The notes below the pieces were generated by a model. That model ran no database searches, had not been told where the DNA came from, and saw nothing but the letters and a program-made list of their open reading frames with translations. The position numbers and the translations under genes were made by a program. A DNA stretch of 8,123 bases. It comes from Bacteroidota bacterium (lineage in GTDB: Bacteria; Bacteroidota; Ignavibacteria; Tepidaquicellales; Tepidaquicellaceae). Of this stretch, positions 1 to 6,430 are shown one piece after another (the stretch's first letter is position 1; the number at the start of each line of letters is the position of its first letter). The stretch covers positions 646 through 8,768 of the forward strand of contig DOWN01000225.1 of the NCBI GenBank assembly GCA_003519545.1, read 5' to 3'.

Positions 1-1
1 T

Positions 2-970
2 GTGAAAGCGAGACTGAGAATTGATAAATACATTACAAATTTTATTGAAAATGCTTCGCGAACAAAAGTTCAAAAAATGATTAATCTTGGAAATGTAACT
101 GTGAATGGTGAACTTGTGAAATCAAACTATATAGTAAAACCTGAAGATGAGATTGATATAGAAATGCCTGTACCTGACCGTCAGGAGGTTTTACCGGAAG
201 ATATTCCGCTGAATATAATTTTTGAAGATGATTATTTAATGGTTGTTAATAAACCTGCGGGAATGGTTACTCATCCCGCATATAAAAATTACAGTGGCAC
301 ACTTGTAAATGCCGTGATGTTTTATGCTTCAAAGAAAAATGATTCTCTTTCAAGTTTGAATGGGTTTGAACGGGCGGGAATTGTTCACCGGCTTGATAAA
401 GATACTTCGGGAATTCTTGTTATCGCAAAAGATGAAGTTACACATAGAAAACTTGCAGATCAGTTTTACAGGCATTCTATTGATAGGGAATATAATGCGG
501 TTGTCTGGGGGATACTTAAAAATAAATCAGGTGTCATAGAAAAAAAACTTGGTAGAGATAAACGGGACAGAAAAAAAGTTGCCGTATATAAAGATGACGA
601 AGAAGGAGGTAAACGTGCAGTAACTCATTTTGAAGTATTGGAAGAGTTTGAAATGTTTTCACTTGTAAAACTAAAACTGGAAACGGGTAGAACACATCAA
701 ATACGTGTTCATTTGAGTTCGATGGGACATCCGGTTTTTGGTGATGAAACTTATGGAGGACGTGAACCTAAATCAGTTCACCTTACATCAAGAAAAAAAG
801 CAACAATAAATAACCTGCTTGAAAAAATGCCGAGACAAGCATTGCATGCTAAAGTGCTTGGATTTATTCATCCTCACACAAAAGAAAATTTACGATTTGA
901 AACTGATTTGCCTGATGATATGAATTCATTAATTGGAATAATGAGAAAACAAAAGGAAAATTTATATTAA
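2..970 (+). CDS. rluD: RluD-type 23S rRNA pseudouridine synthase, probably 5'-truncated by the window edge
   Basis: This enzyme isomerises specific uridines in 23S rRNA to pseudouridine; in E. coli, RluD acts on helix 69 (positions 1911, 1915, 1917). An S4-like RNA-binding domain covers about residues 1-50 (ASRTKVQKMI, then VTVNG). The catalytic RluA-family domain follows, with HRLDKDTSG at 129-137, where D132 is the expected nucleophile. RTHQIRVHL at 230-238 and the block near 278-293 (RQALHA, FIHPHT) are also conserved. The GTG at base 2 is the first possible start inside the window, but the frame is open to the edge and family members usually have several more residues before the S4 domain, so the true start is probably upstream. 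It converges on the gene at 962-1384 and overlaps it by 9 bp. Whether the exact target is RluD-like or RluC-like cannot be decided from sequence alone; the long S4-plus-catalytic form favours RluD. Confidence 0.93.
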   Translation: MKARLRIDKYITNFIENASRTKVQKMINLGNVTVNGELVKSNYIVKPEDEIDIEMPVPDRQEVLPEDIPLNIIFEDDYLMVVNKPAGMVTHPAYKNYSGTLVNAVMFYASKKNDSLSSLNGFERAGIVHRLDKDTSGILVIAKDEVTHRKLADQFYRHSIDREYNAVVWGILKNKSGVIEKKLGRDKRDRKKVAVYKDDEEGGKRAVTHFEVLEEFEMFSLVKLKLETGRTHQIRVHLSSMGHPVFGDETYGGREPKSVHLTSRKKATINNLLEKMPRQALHAKVLGFIHPHTKENLRFETDLPDDMNSLIGIMRKQKENLY

Positions 971-1384
971 ATATGGAATAATTCTTTTTGTATGTTGCCG
1001 GTAAACTGAATACTCATCGAACTTTTGAGATAGAATATTTTCTTCAATTTCGGATTTCAATATTAATACTACAAATAAAATCACCCAAAGAGAAATTTTC
1101 AAAACCGAAAAGTCATTTACTATAAAACTCAAAGTAATCACAAGTACTGCAAGATACATTGGATGTCTTATCTTTCCGTAAATTCCCGTTGTTACTAATT
1201 TATAACCATCAGGTAAATCCGGAAAAATCGAAAATTTAAAATTCATCTCATACATAGCGAAAATTCCAATTGTAATTCCCGCAATAATTAATATTCCGCT
1301 GAAAGTATTATCAGGTAAAATATTACCGAGATAAATAAAATATCCTATGATGGAAAACTGTAATATTACAAGAAAAATTTTCAA
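962..1384 (-). CDS. Small integral-membrane methyltransferase of the ICMT/PEMT-like family
   Basis: This is a 140-residue, strongly hydrophobic protein with about four membrane segments (roughly 3-20, 28-46, 75-90 and 95-110). The C-terminal half carries the isoprenylcysteine carboxyl methyltransferase / phospholipid methyltransferase signature: GIYGKIRHPMY at 67-77, then a conserved EE pair at 114-115, then F-x-x-Y-x-x-Y and TKRIIP at 132-137. In this family these parts bind S-adenosylmethionine at the membrane face. Bacterial homologues are common and their substrates (lipid, isoprenoid or other) are mostly unknown, so no substrate is proposed. The start is TTG at 1384-1382: a TAA lies three codons upstream in frame and the next ATG (M44) would remove the first helices. 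It lies 13 bp after pepT on the same strand and is probably translated from the same message. Its 3' end overlaps the convergent pseudouridine synthase gene. Confidence 0.82.
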   Translation of the reverse strand: MKIFLVILQFSIIGYFIYLGNILPDNTFSGILIIAGITIGIFAMYEMNFKFSIFPDLPDGYKLVTTGIYGKIRHPMYLAVLVITLSFIVNDFSVLKISLWVILFVVLILKSEIEENILSQKFDEYSVYRQHTKRIIPYLI

Positions 1385-1397
1385 ATTGATTTAAATT

Positions 1398-2633
1398 TTA
1401 ACGGGATTTTTCTTCCCAGATTTTTATAATATTTATAATCACTTCAACTGCCTTTTTCATATCCTGAACTGAAACCCACTCCTGTGTTGAGTGGAAAGCA
1501 TGCCCGCCATCAAAAATATTAGGACAAGGCAAACCCATATATGACAATCGCGAACCGTCAGTTCCTCCGCGAATTGAATTCATTACGGGAGTTAATCCTG
1601 CACGTGTAACCGCTTCCTTTGCATAATCAATCAACTGCGGATGTTTATCAAGAATTTTTTTGAAGTTTCTGTATTGCTCTTTTACTTTGAATTCAAAAGA
1701 TGAACGGTTATAATTTTTGATAACATTTTCGCAAATGCTCTTAAGAAAATTTTCTTTTTCTTTCAAACCATCATCATTAAAATCTCGGATAATAAGTTTA
1801 ATTGTCAGTTCATCATTCCCTCCAGATATTGAAACTGGATGTATAAAACCATCTTTGCCATCGGTAGTTTCAGGAGAGAGTTTATCTTTCGGAAGAGATG
1901 CGATTATATCAGCACCAATTTTAATTGCAGGTTGCATAAGGTTTTTCGCAAATCCGGGATGAGTATTAAAACCTTTTACTTTAATCGTAACTTCATCAGC
2001 AGAAAATGTTTCATCTTCAATCATACCTGCAGTTTCACCGTCAATCGTATAAGCAAAATCAGCATTGAGTTTTTTTAAATCAACTTTATCTACACCTCTA
2101 CCGATTTCTTCATCAGGTGTGAATAAAATTTTTATTGTTCCGTGCTTTATGTCCGGATTATTTTTTAAAAAATAAATCGCATCCATAATTTCCGCAACAC
2201 CTGCTTTATCATCTGCACCAAGAAGTGTTGTTCCGTCTGCGGTAACTATATCATTTCCAATTTGATTTTTTAAATCAGGATGTTCTTCCGGAGAAATGAT
2301 TACATTATTTTTTGGAAGTTTTATATCTCCGCCCTGATAATTTTTATAAATAACCGGATTAACATTTTTTCCGGAAATTTCAGGTGATGTATCAACATGC
2401 GAACAGAAGCAAATCACCGGGACTTTTTTGTCTGTGTTAGATTCAAGCGTAGCATAAACATATCCGAACTCATCAAGATGAGCATCTTGAATTCCCATAT
2501 CATTAAGTTCATCAACGAGAATCCGGCTCAGGTCTTTTTGCTTTTCAGTTGAAGGTTGCGATTGAGATTCCAAATCAGATTGCGTATCAATTTTCACATA
2601 TCTCAAAAATCTTTCAAGAACAGTATATTGCAT
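1398..2633 (-). CDS. pepT: Peptidase T (tripeptide aminopeptidase, M20B family)
   Basis: This cytoplasmic di-zinc aminopeptidase releases the N-terminal residue from tripeptides and serves peptide turnover. The 411-residue length is typical of full-length PepT. All expected metal and catalytic positions are visible: H79 and D81 in HVDTSPE, D141 in LLGADDKAG, E175/E176 in FTPDEE, D198 in TIDGE, and H381 in the C-terminal GGHAFHS block. Family-wide stretches such as IRGGTDG (354-360) and MGLPCPN (366-372) are present. The dimerisation (lid) domain lies roughly at 210-320 between the two parts of the catalytic domain. The start is ATG at 2633-2631 with no Shine-Dalgarno sequence. It is divergent from the restriction-modification operon and upstream of the small membrane methyltransferase. 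An exact TAnnTTTG element lies just before it on this strand. Confidence 0.97.
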   Translation of the reverse strand: MQYTVLERFLRYVKIDTQSDLESQSQPSTEKQKDLSRILVDELNDMGIQDAHLDEFGYVYATLESNTDKKVPVICFCSHVDTSPEISGKNVNPVIYKNYQGGDIKLPKNNVIISPEEHPDLKNQIGNDIVTADGTTLLGADDKAGVAEIMDAIYFLKNNPDIKHGTIKILFTPDEEIGRGVDKVDLKKLNADFAYTIDGETAGMIEDETFSADEVTIKVKGFNTHPGFAKNLMQPAIKIGADIIASLPKDKLSPETTDGKDGFIHPVSISGGNDELTIKLIIRDFNDDGLKEKENFLKSICENVIKNYNRSSFEFKVKEQYRNFKKILDKHPQLIDYAKEAVTRAGLTPVMNSIRGGTDGSRLSYMGLPCPNIFDGGHAFHSTQEWVSVQDMKKAVEVIINIIKIWEEKSR

Positions 2634-2657
2634 AATTTTATAATCTTTAAATTAAAT

Positions 2658-2665
2658 CAAAAATA
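2658..2665 (-). promoter_or_regulatory. Candidate Bacteroidota-type -7 promoter element for pepT
   Basis: Read on the minus strand this is TATTTTTG, an exact match to the TAnnTTTG -7 consensus of Bacteroidota housekeeping promoters. It would put transcription start near 2652, about 18 nt before the pepT ATG. The -33 element is not clear: TTTG-like triplets occur upstream, but spaced about 12 and 25 nt rather than about 19. The surroundings are very AT-rich, so a chance match is possible. Confidence 0.35.
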
Positions 2666-2717
2666 AGTTTAAATTATCAAAGATTTTATTCAAAATGGGG
2701 AAAGGGATTTAAATACA

Positions 2718-2735
2718 TTATTTAAATTATTTAAA
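2718..2735 (+). repeat. Two tandem copies of a 9-bp AT repeat in the divergent intergenic region
   Basis: TTATTTAAA occurs twice back to back (2718-2726 and 2727-2735), midway between pepT and the methyltransferase gene. The 184-bp intergenic stretch (2634-2817) otherwise shows only AT-rich sequence, a T-run at 2792-2800 and a short G-rich patch at 2696-2706, with no small ORF that I can support. The repeat could be a protein-binding site but may equally be low-complexity DNA. Confidence 0.4.
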
Positions 2736-2817
2736 ATTAAGTGTATTTTAGAATATTGATTTTAGGATTATAGTTACCTTAATTGTTTAAATTTTTTTTT
2801 AGATTGATTTTTCAAAT

Positions 2818-3696
2818 TTGGAAATAAGAACCGACTTATATTTAGGAGATTGTAAAGAAGAATTAAAATTAATTCCTAATAACTCAGTTGATTTGATTGT
2901 TACTTCTCCTCCTTATGCAGACCAAAGAAAAAATACCTATGGTGGAATTTCTGCTGATAAATATGTTGAATGGTTTCTACCAATTTCTGAGCAATTGTTA
3001 AGGGTGCTAAAAAATACCGGAACATTTATTCTGAATATCAAAGAAAAAGTTGTTGATGGTGAAAGAAGCACTTATGTAATGGAGCTTATTCTCGAAATGA
3101 GAAAACAAGGTTGGCTTTGGACAGAAGAATTTATCTGGCATAAAAAAAATTCATATCCCGGAAAATGGCCAAACCGTTTCAGAGATTCATGGGAAAGACT
3201 TTTACAATTTAACAAAGACCGGAAATTCAATATGTATCAGGAAGAGGTTATGGTACCGATGGGGGACTGGGCAAAAACAAGATTAAAGAAACTTTCTGAA
3301 ACTGATAAAATCAGGGATAACTCTAAAGTTGGAAGTGGCTTTGGAAAAAATATTTCAAATTGGATTGATAGGGAAAAAGCATATCCATCAAACGTATTAC
3401 ATTTAGCAACTGAATGTAATAATAAAAATCACAGTGCAGCATTTCCTGAGGAACTTCCTGAATGGTTTATAAAATTATTCACAAAAGAAAATGATACTGT
3501 CCTTGATCCATTTATGGGCTCGGGAACTACATTGGTTGTTGCAAACCGAATGAGGCGAAATTCGATAGGTATAGATATAGTGCCTGAGTATTATGAAATG
3601 GTAAAAAAACAATTGGAAGAAGTTGAGTTTTATATTTTTGAACCGCAGGCAAAATATGAAAAAACTAAACCTAAAAGACGTATCAAAATACGTTGA
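2818..3696 (+). CDS. Type II DNA methyltransferase, beta class (probably N4-cytosine)
   Basis: It transfers a methyl group from S-adenosylmethionine to an exocyclic amino group of a base in the recognition site, protecting the DNA from the adjacent nuclease. The catalytic motif IV TSPPY is at 29-33, the SAM-binding motif I DPFMGSGTT at 230-238 and GIDI at 251-254. Motif IV before motif I, with the recognition region between them (about 100-225), is the beta arrangement; S-P-P-Y favours N4-cytosine but does not prove it over N6-adenine. The 292-residue length is normal. The start is taken as TTG at 2818: a TAG lies at 2800-2802 in frame, no ATG is available before the conserved LYLGDC segment, and relatives begin just before that segment. 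There is no Shine-Dalgarno sequence. The C-terminal tail is basic (KTKPKRRIKIR) and its coding sequence overlaps the nuclease gene. Confidence 0.93.
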   Translation: MEIRTDLYLGDCKEELKLIPNNSVDLIVTSPPYADQRKNTYGGISADKYVEWFLPISEQLLRVLKNTGTFILNIKEKVVDGERSTYVMELILEMRKQGWLWTEEFIWHKKNSYPGKWPNRFRDSWERLLQFNKDRKFNMYQEEVMVPMGDWAKTRLKKLSETDKIRDNSKVGSGFGKNISNWIDREKAYPSNVLHLATECNNKNHSAAFPEELPEWFIKLFTKENDTVLDPFMGSGTTLVVANRMRRNSIGIDIVPEYYEMVKKQLEEVEFYIFEPQAKYEKTKPKRRIKIR

Positions 3697-4348
3697 AGAA
3701 AATATTGGTGTATTCCATCAAAAAAGAATTCAAAGTCTTGATGGACTAAAACTTTCTCAAGTTTTAAAAAGAAAGAATCCATATTTATTCAAAGCAAAAT
3801 TTGTATTAACAGGCGAACATATAATTAAGGGAATTGTTGATGCTCATATTTCATCAAATGAGGAAACAATTTTTGGCGACTGGATGGAAGGTCTTTCTAT
3901 ATTTATAAACAGCAAAGTTTATGGTGGATTTAAATCCGGAATTTCCGGAATTGATTTAGAATTTGATAATAATGGTGTTAGATATATAGTTACAATTAAA
4001 TCAGGTCCAAACTGGGGAAATAGTTTTCAAATTGCAAAAATGGTGACAGATTTCAAAACAGCAAAAAAAACATTGAGAACAAGTAATTCACAATTAAATA
4101 TTGTAGCTGTTAACGGTTGCTGTTATGGGAGAGATAATAATCCTGACAAAGGAGATTATTTCAAATACTGCGGTCAAAAATTTTGGGAGTTTATTTCAGG
4201 AGATTCGGAATTGTATATTGAAATTATTGAACCACTTGGATATAAAGCAAAAGAAAAAAATGAAGAATTTTTAAAATCATATTCTCAGATGATTAATAAA
4301 TTCACAAGAGAATTTTCAAATGAATTCTGCACTGCGAGCGTGATATAA
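3656..4348 (+). CDS. Type II restriction endonuclease, PmeII/EcoO109I-like
   Basis: This 230-residue nuclease is expected to cut unmethylated copies of the site protected by the preceding methylase. From memory it matches the PmeII-family block pattern: NPYLF (41-45), EETIFGD (69-75), GIDLEF with D100, TIKSGPNWGN (113-122), NGCCYG (153-158) and LYIEIIEPLG (186-195). D100 and K115 fit a PD-(D/E)xK core in which T113 occupies the usual acidic position; E78 in the preceding helix could supply the missing carboxylate. I chose ATG at 3656. The frame also allows a TTG at 3623, but that adds 11 residues with no family support. The gene overlaps the methylase by 41 bp in another frame, implying coupled expression. 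The family call rests on motif recall, not a search. The exact target is unknown; EcoO109I itself recognises RGGNCCY. Confidence 0.85.
   Translation: MKKLNLKDVSKYVEENIGVFHQKRIQSLDGLKLSQVLKRKNPYLFKAKFVLTGEHIIKGIVDAHISSNEETIFGDWMEGLSIFINSKVYGGFKSGISGIDLEFDNNGVRYIVTIKSGPNWGNSFQIAKMVTDFKTAKKTLRTSNSQLNIVAVNGCCYGRDNNPDKGDYFKYCGQKFWEFISGDSELYIEIIEPLGYKAKEKNEEFLKSYSQMINKFTREFSNEFCTASVI
3935..3952 (+). repeat. Exact tandem 9-bp duplication inside the endonuclease gene
   Basis: TCCGGAATT occurs twice in direct succession and encodes S-G-I-S-G-I, ending one codon before the presumed catalytic aspartate of the nuclease. The two units also create the palindrome TTCCGGAA at their junction. It keeps the reading frame. 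Being tandem, it could gain or lose a unit by slippage, which would change the protein by three residues. Confidence 0.6.
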
Positions 4349-4362
4349 ATTGGGAAAAAATT

Positions 4363-4395
4363 ATAAAGTTTAATTCTTCTAAAGAATCATAAAGT
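4363..4395 (+). repeat. Small inverted repeat flanked by direct ATAAAGT copies, between endonuclease and next gene
   Basis: ATTCTT (4373-4378) and AAGAAT (4382-4387) form a 6-bp perfect stem with a 3-nt loop. ATAAAGT occurs on both sides, at 4363-4369 and 4389-4395. There is no T-tract after the stem, so it is not a convincing intrinsic terminator; it might be a weak stop for the restriction-modification transcript or a binding site for the following gene. In such AT-rich DNA it may also be chance. Confidence 0.3.
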
Positions 4396-4403
4396 ATCAC
4401 CAA

Positions 4404-5540
4404 TTGATTAAAAATATTTTACATATATTATTTTTCCTCACTATCCTAACCCGTGTTTGTTACGGTAATATGGCTTCGCCGATTACTGAAGGAACTCTCG
4501 CAGGTTCTCCTCTCACAAGTAGCGACATCAACATTCTGAATGAAAAAATTTACATCAAAGCGATTGATTATCAAAATGCGAAGTTTGTAATTGATTACAA
4601 AATTAAAACTGATAAATCAGGAACTCAAATCCCTTTGCTTTTTTATGCAAAAGATTTTAAAGATAATTTTAATGTTTGGGTGGATGGGATTAGCGTCAAT
4701 CTTCAGCAAATACCGGATGAACTGATTTCAACTAAAGACACTAAGTTTCAAAACTTTTCTGAATCTTTCAACCGCGAAAACAAAAACGAAAACGAATCCG
4801 GAAACTCTGAATCAGTTATGATATATTGGGATAAAAATTATGGAATCAGATATAATCTTAATGACTTAAAATATTTTGAATTAGACCTTTCCGAAGGTGA
4901 ACATTCTATAAGAGTTGAGTATGTTGCATTTGCAAGAAGTGACCGCTCAGGATGGGTAAAAGATTACAGTGTTTTGTATTCGCTTTATCCCGCTAAGTTC
5001 TGGAAATCTTTCGGAACTCTGGAAATAATTTTTGACGCAGAAAATTTAAAAACCGAAGTAACTACAAATCTCGGAAATCCTTCAAATGGAAATTTATCAG
5101 GTGTTGCAATTTGGAATTTTGATAAACTGCCGTCTGAATACATAAAAATTAACTACACACCTCCCATAAGTGAGTTTGCAAATTTATTGATTGCTATTGA
5201 CCCTATTGGTATAACTTTGATTTTTGCAATTTTACTTGTTGCTGTTCATTTAATTTTAATTTTTTATCGCCGTAAAAAAAATCCTTCTCAAAAAATCCCT
5301 TGGATTGTTATCATAGGTAGTTTGATTATTCCATTTCTCATTTTATATATATACATTATGTCGTTCGAAATAATTGACAGTGCAATCGGAATCGAAGCAG
5401 GGAATTATCACGGATACACTATCCTCTCAATGGCTCTATATCCTATATTTATGCCGGTATATTTTATTCTGATGTTTCTTTTAGATTACTTCTTAAAAAA
5501 GAGTTTTCTTAAAATCAAAGAACAGAAGAATTTAAATTAG
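4404..5540 (+). CDS. Exported membrane protein of unknown function with three C-terminal helices
   Basis: I cannot assign a function. The 378-residue protein begins with a hydrophobic signal segment (about 4-20) and probable cleavage near CYGNMASP. A beta-rich extracytoplasmic region of about 230 residues (22-255) follows; it has alternating hydrophobic strands such as KFVIDYKI, HSIRVEYVAF and TLEIIFDA, and a low-complexity Asn/Glu/Ser linker (about 124-137). Three membrane helices then lie at about 266-288, 299-319 and 340-362, with basic RRKKN after the first and a Lys-rich C-terminal tail. The layout fits a protein anchored in the inner membrane with a large periplasmic domain. The start is TTG at 4404, the only standard start between the TAA at 4380-4382 and the signal peptide. 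It is co-directional with the restriction-modification genes 55 bp upstream and with the barrel gene 114 bp downstream. A functional link to either is not shown. Confidence 0.85.
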   Translation: MIKNILHILFFLTILTRVCYGNMASPITEGTLAGSPLTSSDINILNEKIYIKAIDYQNAKFVIDYKIKTDKSGTQIPLLFYAKDFKDNFNVWVDGISVNLQQIPDELISTKDTKFQNFSESFNRENKNENESGNSESVMIYWDKNYGIRYNLNDLKYFELDLSEGEHSIRVEYVAFARSDRSGWVKDYSVLYSLYPAKFWKSFGTLEIIFDAENLKTEVTTNLGNPSNGNLSGVAIWNFDKLPSEYIKINYTPPISEFANLLIAIDPIGITLIFAILLVAVHLILIFYRRKKNPSQKIPWIVIIGSLIIPFLILYIYIMSFEIIDSAIGIEAGNYHGYTILSMALYPIFMPVYFILMFLLDYFLKKSFLKIKEQKNLN

Positions 5541-5654
5541 AGGTTAAAAATTACGATTTTAAAATTTCTCTCTTCAAAACTTCTAACCGATTAATACGTA
5601 TCTAATTTTATCTTGTCTAATAAATTTAATCCAAACTATTAACTTTTATTCAAA

Positions 5655-6344
5655 ATGAAATTTAAGATAATTCTCGTTCTTATCTTTGTTTTTATTTTCA
5701 CGTCTATTTCAAAATCTCAATTTGCTTACGGAGATAACTGGTTAAATAATCCATTAGGTTTTGAACCGCTTAAACTCCATACGTCAATGGGTATCATTCT
5801 CCCCGCCGCAGCAGTGGGGATTTTACTCTTAACTACAAAAAACAATAATACACTAAACAATAAGTTATCTCTTTATAATGAAGCAAGTTTTTCATTTGGA
5901 TATAAATATCCGAATACCTTTTTACCACAATATAACGTAGGTGTAAATTATTTTTTAAGAGATTTTATGTCTGTTGGTGCTGAATTTAGTTTGACCTATT
6001 TTTCCGACGACTTTAATAAAACCACAGGAATTTCTATTCGACCGTTCGCGAGATTTTATCCCGTAAATAATAAAAATTGGAAATTATATTTTGAATCGGG
6101 AGGTGGATTGATATATACATTCACAGATTTTCCAAAACCGACTGACCAGGACGGAAGAAACGGTTTATCCTTAAACGGGATTACAAAATACGGTATCGGT
6201 GGTGAATTTAATTTAAGTTCAAAAACTTCTCTGTCTTTCGGAGTTAAACATCTGCACATTTCAAACGGAAATACAAAAGGTGTAGAAAGAAATCCTTCTC
6301 ATGATAGCAATGGTTTCACGTTCGGCATTAACCATAATTTCTAA
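5655..6344 (+). CDS. Outer-membrane beta-barrel, PagL-like acyloxyacyl hydrolase (lipid A 3-O-deacylase family)
   Basis: PagL-family enzymes sit in the outer membrane and remove an acyl chain from lipid A; this protein is a likely relative. The 229 residues start with a clear signal peptide (hydrophobic 4-17, cleavage near SKSQ-FAYG). Alternating, aromatic-rich strands from about 76 onward (SFSFGYKY, YNVGVNYF, ISIRPFARFYP, KLYFESGGGLIY) suit an 8-stranded barrel, and the chain ends in Phe as outer-membrane proteins often do. The signature H-x-S-N is at 201-204 (HISN), followed by ERNPSHD at 211-217. H201 and S203 match the PagL His/Ser pair, while the acidic triad member could be D217 or E211. 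An odd hydrophobic stretch (about 46-60) lies between signal peptide and barrel. The ATG start has no Shine-Dalgarno sequence. The 114 bp upstream and 86 bp downstream hold no convincing terminator. A plain structural barrel without activity is the alternative. Confidence 0.7.
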   Translation: MKFKIILVLIFVFIFTSISKSQFAYGDNWLNNPLGFEPLKLHTSMGIILPAAAVGILLLTTKNNNTLNNKLSLYNEASFSFGYKYPNTFLPQYNVGVNYFLRDFMSVGAEFSLTYFSDDFNKTTGISIRPFARFYPVNNKNWKLYFESGGGLIYTFTDFPKPTDQDGRNGLSLNGITKYGIGGEFNLSSKTSLSFGVKHLHISNGNTKGVERNPSHDSNGFTFGINHNF

Positions 6345-6402
6345 AAACAATACACTTCTTTTTCTGATTATAATGTTTCTTTAATTTGCTCAAAATTTAA
6401 CG

Positions 6403-6410
6403 TATTTTTG
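6403..6410 (+). promoter_or_regulatory. Candidate Bacteroidota-type -7 promoter element for the secreted repeat protein
   Basis: TATTTTTG matches the TAnnTTTG -7 consensus exactly. A TTTA at 6380-6383 lies 19 nt upstream, at the right distance for an imperfect -33 TTTG; a true TTTG at 6385-6388 is only 14 nt away. Transcription would begin near 6415, leaving a leader of about 15 nt before the ATG at 6431. This is the best promoter candidate in the window, but it is consensus matching only. Confidence 0.4.
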
Positions 6411-6430
6411 ACAAATTTATTTAACACAAT

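Noticed and set aside
1717..2078. Plus-strand reading frames of about 80 codons within pepT
   Set aside because: They lie antisense to a fully conserved peptidase T gene, have no recognisable motifs and are shadows of its codon usage.
2756..2795. Promoter for the methylase gene
   Set aside because: TAAATTTT and TACCTTAA resemble the -7 consensus only partly, and TTG at 2756-2758 is badly spaced for the former; no reliable choice can be made in this AT-rich DNA.
3623..3655. Upstream TTG start for the endonuclease
   Set aside because: It would add 11 residues lying wholly inside the methylase coding sequence, with no family support; ATG 3656 is the better start.
4773..4812. A-rich near-repeat (GAAAAC/AAAAAC units) as a phase-variable tract
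   Set aside because: The units are imperfect and not a homopolymer or exact short tandem; they encode an Asn/Glu linker and are unlikely to slip efficiently.
5541..5600. Possible hairpin terminator after the three-helix membrane protein
   Set aside because: Only a 5-bp AT-only stem (TAAAA/TTTTA) and a distant GGTTA/TAACC pairing are present, without a following T-tract; too weak to call.
5798..5821. TCCCC/GGGGA inverted repeat
   Set aside because: It is a five-base stem with an 11-nt or longer loop inside the barrel coding sequence; coding explains it and no regulatory role is suggested.
6056..6259. Minus-strand reading frame of 67 codons
   Set aside because: It is antisense to the conserved barrel gene, including its strands before the H-x-S-N motif, and has no family features.
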